64,000 nucleotides of DNA from Axinella damicornis (lineage: Eukaryota; Porifera; Demospongiae; Axinellida; Axinellidae). The DNA lies in assembly GCA_963931865.1 (NCBI GenBank), contig OZ007507.1, positions 6,135,148-6,199,147 on the forward strand. The letters are read 5' to 3'. Below, in pieces: positions 49,801 through 60,577 of this stretch (the first letter of the stretch is position 1; each line of letters starts with the position of its first letter). Below the pieces are notes generated by a model that was not told where the DNA came from, did no database searches, and saw only the letters and a program-made list of their open reading frames with translations. A program made the position numbers and the translations under genes.

Positions 49801-51251
49801 AGGGGGGAGGGGGGGAGGGAGGGGGGGAGGGAGGGAGGGAGGGAGGCAGGGAGGGAGGGAGGGAGGAGGTGGGAGGGAGGGGAAAGGGGGACGGGGGGAG
49901 GAAGGGAGGGACGGAGGGAGGGAGAGAGGGGGAGAGGGAGGGAGGAGGGAGGGAGGGAGGGAGGGAGGGGGGAGGGAGGGGGGGAGGGGGGAGGGGGGAG
50001 GAAGGGAGGGAAGGAGGAAGGGAGGGAGGGAGGGGGGGAGGGAGGAAGGGAGGGAGGAGGGAGGGAGGAGGGAGGGAGGGAGAGAAAAGGAGTCAAGCAG
50101 CTCACGTCTGGATTGAATTACTGCACACTTGTGAGGTGTGTAGCAGTGCATAGCCGCTTGGATGGTACCTTTCTGAGCTGCATGAGAATGTTGATGACAC
50201 TGAGATAGTTTCCTGATGTAAGGGAATCCTTTGTCCTGAGTAGGTTATGCAGAGCAAACCATCAATAAACTACATGGGGTGCATAGCCAACCTACAAACA
50301 CTAGCATGCCTCGTACTTCGCTCGTGACATGTATTCATCATAGAGGAAGCGCTGCCTCTTTGAGAGCCTGCACAGGACCACATGCTCAAACTTCTTTGGC
50401 ATTTGCTTCTCGACCTCCATCTTCAGCCGCCGTAGCAGGAAGGGGCGTAGCACCTGTGGAAGGGAGGGCACAGGAAAGCAGAGAGAGGGAGGGAGGGGAT
50501 GGGGAGGGAGGGAGGGAGGGAGAGAGAGGGAGGGAGGAGGGAGGGGGGAGGGGGGAGAGGGAGGGAGAGAGAGAGAGGTAGAGGGAGGCGCTTCATGAAA
50601 TGTACCTAAGAGTTATTGTTGCCACAGACACTAGAGATCAATGGCAACCCAAGACTTTAGGAATTCAGTTTTGGCCACCTGAAATCACTTAGTGAGAAAT
50701 AAAAACATCACAAAGTTCGGATTGTGGCCGTGCACACACACACATTCAATTGGAGCCTGCTAATTCACAAACATAGCTGTCTTTCATAGCCCTCCCGCTA
50801 CTCTCCACACCACCCCCCCCCCCCCTCCCCCCCCCCCCTTTCCCAACACACACATACCTGATGCAGTCTCCTGATGATAGAGTCGTTGTACTCCTGGCTG
50901 CCCTCCACCATCCCTGTGAGAGGGTTGGAGAACCACTCCTTGAAGTCTGAGTGCGAGGAGAACACTGCTGGCATGAGGAAGTGCATGAGGGACCAGAGCT
51001 CCATGAGGTTGTTCTGGAGAGGCGTGCCCGTTAGCAGTAGGCGGCGCTGGCTGTTGAAGCCCAGCAATGTCTGCCAACGCTGGCTCTTGAAGTTCTTGAT
51101 GTTTTGTGCCTGAGGGTGTCAGGAGACGGGTACATGGTATTATAATACATGCATGTACAACTTCTGTGTGAAATGATACATGAACACACACGTGTGTGTG
51201 TGTGAGTACATGTGTGTGTGTGTGTGTGAGTGCATGTGTGTGTGTGTGAGT

Positions 51252-51294
<43 letters not shown>

Positions 51295-54200
51295 TGCACG
51301 TGTGTGTGTGTGTGAGTGCATGTGTGTGTGGGCATTTGCATGCAAATTCTCTTGCTGACCTCGTCGAGAACGAGGTACTTCCACCTCTTCTGTTTGAAGG
51401 CTCGGTGATCCTGCACCGCAATGTTGTACGAGGTAATACAGACATGGAACGTGTTCTGCTTGGACCAACCCTGCATATGTAACAGTGAAGACACAGGTCA
51501 TGCCTACATCGTGAATCATCACACTAACGTACTTCTCTCCCCCCTCACCCGCCCCATCACATCAGCCATGTCCTCCCCTCCTATATACCCTCAGCTCTCC
51601 ACCACATACAGTAGCCTTCAATAAATTGTTCCCATGACATAGTCATAGTATACATGCAGTATGGAATTACGGTTTACAAAGTACGGCGGCATGCATAGTA
51701 AAAGTATGGAGGACACGGAATGCGTGTATACACAGCATATTTATATAGCAGTAATGCATACAGCATTGGTCCCCAATGAGACTCACAGCTCGAGTAATAC
51801 TATTGATGCTCAAACCTACCGCAGAGGTATTGAAGGAGTGGGAATTAGCCCACCATGCCTTCTCGCAAAAGCTGGCAGAAATCCTGGTACGCCACTATGA
51901 TTGCTAATACGCAAAGAACGTGACATATGGAGTTTAATGTTTATTAAACCAGGTTAATGGGGAGAGGCCGGCGCTCGTCGTTCTGCAGCGGCGCACGCCA
52001 GGGAGTACAATGAGCCGCACAGGCATGCGTTCTGCAGCGGCGCACGCCAGGGAGTACAATGAGCCGCACAGGCATGCGCTTCAGACCCGTGCTTGAGGCC
52101 AGTCTTGTCATCTTGCGCGCGGAACAACAACCAAGTTCAGTCAGTGCCATCTCGGTTCTTCTCTTTTTTCCCTCTCCTGACATGGATCCCGATGCGCCAG
52201 AGACCCCGCCCTTCGTGACCCGTGACGACCTACGCGCCATGCTGCAGACCGAGGTGGCGGCGGTGGTGAAAGAAACCCTCGCAACCCTCTGTACGAATCC
52301 AAGCGCGGCCGAGGATGGCAGCAGCGGCGCCCCGATTGCTCCTGGGATCTCCCATACGCCGTCCGGTGAGCCCCAGTATTATGTCCGCATGGCTACGCTT
52401 ATGCCGTTTGTTAATTGGCGCGCGCCCGGTCACACTAATTGTATAATCAGCGCGCTCCTTGTGCATTGACCCCCCCCCCCCCCCCTCCAGACGCGTGCCT
52501 GGGTATGCTGCCTGCCCCTCATGCACTGGCAGGGATTAACACCTTTGATGCCACCACTGCCCCGGACCCGCCGGCAAGTCACACCACCACAGAGACACAT
52601 AAGGGGGCCCTGGCGATGGGGGCGGGCCTCCCTCCAGTCCCTCCAAAACTAGTCGCCCGGATCCAAAAGGGCGAGTATGTGGATATGGCCGAACTTCTCC
52701 CCGAGCGCATGGGCACCTCGTCAGGCAGCCTTGCGGAGGGGGACTCCGACAGCCAGAGGTCCAAAAACCTGAAACGTCGGCCGGTCACCTCAATCTTGGA
52801 GTGGGTTCGATGCTACAGTGTTTACACTGCAGTCGCCTGCGAGAAGGACCCAACCCGCATTGCTGACTTTATGGGGTATCTAGATCTGATAGTGGAAGCC
52901 CGCATGGAGTACAGCGGGGACGGCTGGTCGCTTCCGCCAGCGAGCCGCCATGTCCCCTCTTACCCTATGGTCACGCATCGACCCAACTCTATGGAATATA
53001 GCCTTTGCAGGGCAGGCAAAGGCTAGCAGGTGCAAGTATTGCTTCTCGCTAACTCACCTCGCGGAGGACTGTGACTGGGCTCCCACCCCATCAGCTAAGC
53101 AGGCCCCATGGTCATACCTGCAGACCGCAGGATTCCCGAATGCTCCCACTGGTTCGAGAGGGCCCCAGGCCAGGCCTCGGCAGGTGTGCATGGCCTGGAA
53201 TTACTACCCGGTGTGCTCGTTCGGGCCCGCCTGTAAGTATGAACACAGCTGCACCTTTTGCGATGGCCCACATATGTATAAAGCCCAGCACTGCAGGCAA
53301 AGGCACCCACAGCAGCAACCCCACCATAGCGAAGCTGTGCTCTGCAAAATCCAACATGCGCTCCGCGCGCCTCCATCCTGAGGTGGTGGAAGAGTACTTA
53401 GCCAAAGAGGTAGCAGCTGGACGAGTTGCTGGCCCCTACCCTTGCACTCCAGTCTCCCACATTCACATCAGCCGGTTCGGAGTCATCCCGAAATCCCATC
53501 AACCCGGAAAATGGCACCTCATTCTCCACCTGTCTCACCCGAAACTCGAGAGCGTCAATGCTGGTATTGAAAAATCACTGTGTGCAATGCCTTACATCAC
53601 CATTGACGAAGCAATCCGCAACGTGATCCACAGAGGTCAAGGAACCTTACTGGCCAAGATTGACGTGAAAAGTGCCTTTCGCTTCATCCCAGTTCACCCG
53701 TGTGACCGACACCTTCTGGGAATGGAGTGGAAGGGCGAAGTGTATATTGATACTTGCCTCCCCTTCGGTCTGCGCTCAGCACCAAAACTTTTCAACATCT
53801 TGGCTGATGCGCTGGAGTGGATTCTGAAGCAGCAGGGAGTGTCCTTTCTGATTCACTATCTTGATGATTTCCTGACGTCCGGTGCTCCCGACTAACCGGA
53901 ATGCCAACACAACCTCAACCCGTTGATCACCATTTGTTGTTTACTGGGTATCCCACTGGCAACAGAGAAAATCGAGGGCCCATCAACTATTTTGGAGTTC
54001 TTAGGCATCATCCTTGATACCCTAAAAATGGAGGCACGGCTCTCACAAGAAAAGCTGCTCGGGGTACGCCGAGCAGTCCACCAATGGCTTTCACAAAAGA
54101 GGGGGACTATATAAGCGAGACGTTCTCTCCCTGCTTGGCTTACTACAACATGCGGCACTAGTCGTCCGCCCAGGCCGCACATTCATGAGGCGAATGTTCA

Positions 54201-57200
54201 ACACAGCCATGAGGGTGCATGAAATGGACCACTTTGTTCACCTCAATGCAGAATTTCGCTCGGACCTACATGGTGGCAGTGCTTCCTGGAGTCGTGGAAT
54301 GGAGCGAGTTTCTTCGCTTTGGCAAACTGCCAGCAACACTCAGCCATCGTTCATACTGACGCATCTGGAACTTGGGGCTGCGGGGCATCCTTTGCAGGAC
54401 ATTGGTTTCAGTGGCCATGGTCCCAAACCTGGGGTGCTGCCAACATCATGGTCAAAGGGCTAGTGCCGATAGTATTAGCTTGTGCAGTCTGGGGCCCCCT
54501 CCTGAGGCGCCAGGTCGTTCTGTTCCAATGCGACAACATGCCAGTTGTGGCAGCCATCTCCAAGGGCACAGCCAAAGAGGCCACAGTCATGCACCTCTTA
54601 CGTTGCCTATGGTTCTTTTGTAGCCCACTTCGAAATCTCGGTAGTGGCAAAACACATCCCGGGTATTGAAAACAAGGCAGCAGACCACCTCTCCCGTGAT
54701 CACTTACACCTATTTTTCTCTGTCGTTCCCCAGGCAAATCGGCTGCCCACTCCACTCCCGCAGGAGTTGCTCAAAGTGGTGGCACCATCCCACCTAGACT
54801 GGACGTCGCCCAGCTTCAAGCAACAGTTCAGTACTATTATCGACAAGGTTTGGCACCAGCAACACAGCGCGCCTACCTCACCGGCCAGAAACGATACCTC
54901 ACCTTCTGCACCCAAGCAGCGTTGAACCCGCTCCCGGCCTCTGAAGCTACACTCCTGATGTTTGTTGGCCACCTGGCGAAAGACGGTCTCACCCACCAAA
55001 CCATCAAATGCTACTTATCAGCGATTCGTAACCTTCACGTCACCTACGATTACTTCACAGTGTTTTCCAAGCTGCTCACCCCAAAGCTGGAGTTGGTCCT
55101 CCGGGGAATTAAAAAAGACAGGTCCTGTAAGCACCCCCCACTCATCCGCCTTCCAATTACTCCGGAGATACTTATCAAAATGAAGGATGTCCTCAGCCGT
55201 GCCCACTCTAACCGGGATAACATTATGCTCTGGGCAGCGTGTTGCCCTTTTCGGCAAGGCGTCCACCTGTACTTGGCAAAAACTGGCAAGCCTCTATGCC
55301 CGATAGTCGCGATGCTACCATATCTGGTGGTCCGTGGCAATTCTCCCGGTCCCTTATTTATGCTTAGCACCGGCATCCCCTTAACAAGACAAAAACTGAC
55401 CGTCATGATGCGAGCCACTCTGCGAGAGGCTGGCTTAGACGACAAGAAATATGCCGGTCACAGCTTCAGGATCGGGGCGGCCACATCCACAGCAGCAGCT
55501 GGTATATCAGACGCCCATTTCAAGATGCTTGGTAGATGGGAGAGCTCTGCCTACCAGTTGTACATCCGCACACCCAGAACTCAGCTGGCTCAGCTAACTC
55601 AAAAACTGGTAGCTAGCCCAGGATTACATGCATGAGGCCGCTGATTTTGATCCTTGTGTATTGTACGTAGCTTGGTTGTCTTCATACACTTCACCGTCTC
55701 ACTAGAGTTTAGCTAGTCCGAATCGATAAATACACAAAATTGGTCTTATAATTGGTCTACCCTCGTCCAGTACCTCGTCGGCTTGGGAGGAGGGCAGGAC
55801 AAAAGCCTTCGTCCGTCCTGCCCTCCTGGACCGTGATGGCAGCAAAGCCACCACATACTCCTCCCAAGCTAAGATTTAACATCTGGTAATTTAGCAAAAG
55901 GAGGTAGTAGGAATATAGGTTGAGTACGTATGAACATCCAGGAATGAGGCCACACTTACCCTGGTACTATGCATATGCATGCCAGCATATACTGATAGCT
56001 ACAGATATCCTTGCCTGATTATGTACACCACTAGATCCTAGAGCTTATGGAGCGCGCACTGGTCCTGTACACCCTCCAACTAAGTCATTATCACATGATA
56101 ATGGCTAGGTAACCTAAAAGGGAAGGTGGTGGTTGCTTTGGGCTCCTCGACACATTAAACAGGGCTTCGCACAAGAATCTGTCAGGGAGGCCATAGAAAA
56201 TTCTAGGCTCCCAGACACAGACCTGGACTACATCTAGAGGTACTGGGTTGAAGAGACGGAAAAAGCCTCAGAGGAGGCAAAAACTCTGCCGAAAAAAACA
56301 AGCTGCCCAACGGGACAAGGTTCGGGAGAACCGAAAAAGGCGGAAGGTGGATAGTACGCCGCCATCCACTGAACAGACCCCTATCCCCCAAGTGGGGACA
56401 CGGACACCAGTGAGAATCTCCGGGTGGAGAAGCACAAGCAAGACCTCGCCAAACTGGCAGGCAACAAAGGGAGAGGGCACGGCCGAGGACAAGACCAAGG
56501 CCAAAGCCGCAGTAACAGTAGGGATAGAGCCCAAAAAACCCTCAGGGCGAGGAAGTTGGCGGCCGGGAAAGGCCCTATGGTTTCTCAAACTAGTGACCCA
56601 ACAACCGATAGGAATGGTCCGGGCTACACAAGTCATGTATAGGGTAATCTGTTGTTTGCCGGCCAAGGGTTTGTGACTCCAAGGCTTCTGATCCTTCAAT
56701 AACCCAACTACCGTATACCGGGAAATTTTGGCGGCCATTAAATTTGGCGAAATGGCCTGAAATGGTTAGGTATAAAATTTGGCGATTTTTTAATTTGGCG
56801 ATCGCGCAAGGAAAAGTACAGTGTATGATGTCACTATGCGAGCGGTCGATCGACCGACCGCACGAGATCGATCGGGAAGCAGGACGAAGACGTACAAAAC
56901 GAAGAGCAGTGTCGTGGCCATCACGCTTTCAGCAGCATCTGGAGGCCTACGATCGGCAAACAGCTATCCGGGAGGTCAGCAATGCCCATGATGCGTACGG
57001 TGTGGCAGTGATGCACGACCCAGGACAGATACACAGTCGGCCATGACCGCATGTTCAGCTGTCTGTAGTCTGTCTACACTTTAATTTGGTGCACCGTCTG
57101 TGTAGTAGGCGCTTCTCCGCAGACCTCTCTCTCAGTCAGCAGGTAGTACGTTGGGTCTTGCAATCTGAAAGGTGAACTTGCTTCCCGCGCGCGCCGACAG

Positions 57201-60200
57201 TCGATCTAGCCGGCCAGCCATTAATTATTGGCGATTTTTTAATTTGGCGGTTGGCTTCCGAATCGCCAAATTAAAACGGCCGCCAAAATTTCCCGGTATA
57301 CGGTACTTACTTATAGTACACATATTCTCATGACTGCATTATTATTCACATTGATTTGCAAAGACAATGCCAATACTGTGTAATTAGTATCCAGTGGCTT
57401 AACCATAGACTTCGGTACTTCATTGTATACAGAACGCCAGAATTCATCAATACCGTCAATCAGCTGCTCCATTCTTCACTTCTTTCAGTTCATGCCACAA
57501 GTTTTCAATGGTGCAGAATTATTTGCAGAGCAAAACATCCCGCCAAAGTTCCTGGAGCAAACATTCCCTTCCGGTCACAAGTTTATCAAGACAATGGCCC
57601 AAAGCAAACGTCAAGGCATGCACAATACTTCATGGGAGAGAAAGGCATCAGCTGGTGGCACACACCTCCTGAATCCCCCGACCTCAAAAGTATAACCAGC
57701 CATCTATGATCGAGCACACTCTCTATTATGCCTGCTGTAGGCTACAACATACCTGGGCTTGTTCTTTGCTGGCTGTCCACGCTTCCTGCAGCAAAAAATG
57801 GTGGTGTACCTCTAGCTGCACCATGCACTCACCTGTCCACACGACGTCATCAAAGGCCAAGTCTCGAGCCCAATCCAGCCACTTCTGCTTGTTAGCATGT
57901 CTTATCAGTTGGAAGTAGGAGCAGCCGTGGAACGCCCAGCATAATGCCTTCCTACAAAGGAGAATTGTGCCCAGCGAGATACTACAGCCCCATGACCTTA
58001 GCAGTCGATGAAGCCGGTAGGCAGAGGTTTCATCGTCCACAGTCATTCGCTCCTCGACTATAGCCTTCCCCTCTGGCATGATTTTGGACGGTCTTCCCAA
58101 CCCAGGGTGCCTGCCAAACAAACCGGTCTCAAGATACTTTGCAAGGAACTTAACGATTCCTCTCCTGCTAGCTGTAAGGCCTTCTGCCACGAGAAGATGT
58201 GACATGATATCGTCAGGGGCTTGTATCCCAGGTTGAAGTGGTGTACGTCGATGAGCCACTGGCGTTTGTACATACTGTAAATGCTTTCCTTTCACTCGAT
58301 CTGGATTCTCTTTCGCTGGATCTCTCTTTCTCTCTCTCTTGCAACAATTAAACACTCCACGTGCGTACTACATGTACGTTTACAACATCGTACCTCGACC
58401 TCGTACGTAGTACGATAACACTCCGTACTACACTTCCAGCATACACAATCGCGCACTTAATGTATGGTGCGAGTATGCAAAAAGTATGCATACCGTAGTG
58501 TCCCGCTAATACGCCCTCTCCCTCTTTTTCACCTAAGTTGCACAGGGTAGTTTGACTCGTTATAACGCCCCTCTGGTGAGCGTCTTCTGGAATATCATAT
58601 AATTATACTATCTAGCCTACACGTGCGCAACTTTGCAGATCGTCTCTCAGATCGAGTAGTCATCATTGACTCCGATGGTACAAGTCATCTCGCTGCCACT
58701 CTTCCACAGGAAATATATACCAGGAAATGTTCCGTGGTTCATGACCGACAGTATTGCTGTTCTTGAGGATGGCTACAGTGAAGTCGTCATGAATGCTCGA
58801 GTTGAAGTGGCAGCTCTTCTCGCCGATGTAGGGAGACCACACATGATGACCACGAACAGTACTGGCGATCGATTTTACTTTTGTAACTGTGAACATGAAC
58901 CTTGGCAGTGTCATAAACGTAGCAAAACTTTGGAGGGGGCGTCTAATTGTGTACGCGAAAATACGCCCCCTCCCATCTTTGAGCTGGATGTAGTGTACAA
59001 AACAGAGGGGCGTATTAACGGGACACTACGGTACTACAAATTACAATACGGGAACATTTTTTGAAGTCTACTGTAGCACTGATACATCCAACTTCCACCA
59101 CGGATGTCTCATCATCGCTGATGCCCCAACACTTTCCTTCTCCCCCCCCCCCCCCTCCCCCCCCCCCCCCTCCCCCCTCCCCCCCCCCCCCTCCCCCCTC
59201 CCCCCCCCCCCCTCCCCCCCCTCCCCCCCTCCCCCCCTCCCTCCCCCCCCCCCCCCCCCCCCCCTCCCCCCTACTCTCGTGTACAGTGTATCTACATGTA
59301 CAAGTGTACATACCACTCTCTTTTGTTTTCTCTCCTTGAGGGAGCCAAAGTAGGTGAGGATCTTGAAGGCCGGGCACCACTTCTTGAACTCGAACTCCCA
59401 GTTCAGCATGACAGAAGTTGGCACAATTATCAGATGCGGGCCCCAGATGCACTTTTCACAAGCCAGATGCGCCAGGAGGGCGATTGTCTGAAAGTTAAGT
59501 AATTCATAATCAGGAGCTAAAAGAATACATTGTATAACTAGAGGTGCTCAGCAGAGCACATACCCCGTGCGCTACTTTGACTTGACAGCCATAGGCCTAC
59601 TGCCGATTATCCATACAGCATGCACGATGAGCTACATGTAGCTAGGCCTATACGATTTACAGCAATGTCAGCATGCAGAATGAGATACCGTAAGTTGTGG
59701 CAGCAATGCTAGAAATAGGGTGTGGTCAAGTTGTATAAAGTTATATGTATTCACGCAGCTTTTCTCAGCCTCTCGAGTGGATCTCTGGTCTGTGAGTTAT
59801 GTACATGTAGATGCTGAATTCTGACACTTCTATCCTGAAATAAGCCTTCAACAAGGCCTTCCTTGCTCAAACCGCTTGGACAGACAGACAGACTGACAGA
59901 CAAACCGATCACTCTACCCCTGCTGCGCATGTGCACGGGGTAATGACAAGCAACAGTCTAATACAGCTAGGCCAGTGTGCAGAAGAGATCAAACACCTAC
60001 ACGTAAGCATCCCATGACACAGGGATAAGGAATTGTGCATGGGTACAACTTTACTGTACCTGCATAGTCTTCCCAAGGCCCATCTCATCAGCAAGGATGC
60101 CATTCAACCTCCTCTCATCCATGGCCACCAGCCATTCCAATCCAATGTGCTGATACTCCCGCAGTGTGTGCCGCAGTAGAAATGGCACCTTGGTCTTCAC

Positions 60201-60541
60201 CTGAAGGCGGGAGGGAAAGACGGAGGGAGAGAGAGGGAGGGGGGGGACAGGAGGAAGGAAGGGAGGGAGGGAATTAGCATGACTGTGACTGGAGAGAGTT
60301 CTCCCTACTGTACAGTGTACCTCTGTTGTAGCGAATGTAATTCCCTTGGGCTGGAACTGCTCAGCAGCTGCAGCAACGTTGGACAGGCCCTCCTCCGTCT
60401 GGCATGCCTGGGAGTTCATGTAACAGGATGAATGAGCTCTGGCTTGAGCACAACTTGTATACATGCACATGCACGTGCACCTATCATTGTATGACATGCT
60501 CACTAAATTAATATTATGCATTATCAATACATTAAGATTTT

Positions 60542-60577
<36 letters not shown>

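Larger units (their letters stand above)
51975..55640 (+). mobile_element. Ngaro/DIRS-like tyrosine-recombinase retroelement, degenerate
   Basis: Gag-like, reverse transcriptase, RNase H and tyrosine recombinase in the usual order, on the plus strand, antisense inside a remodeller intron. At the left edge a 48-49-bp unit (TTCTGCAGCGGCGCACGCCA ...) is present twice in tandem (about 51981-52077). No split direct repeats or terminal repeats were identified. Higher GC than its surroundings. Frame breaks and one large deletion make it non-autonomous. Confidence 0.85.

Noticed and set aside
49768..50208. Glu/Gly/Arg-rich proteins on both strands
   Set aside because: GGGA array in an intron.
50784..51522. 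236- and 163-codon minus-strand genes with His/Thr repeats
   Set aside because: They include the (CA)n intron between the exons that form the DEAQ box.
58666..59064. 132-codon plus-strand gene
   Set aside because: It lies wholly inside an inverted-repeat element and ends in its terminus; no domain recognised and part of it recurs inverted at 4.4 kb.
59015..59452. Gly-rich minus-strand and Pro-rich plus-strand proteins
   Set aside because: Poly(C)/(CCCT) tract in an intron plus part of a real exon.
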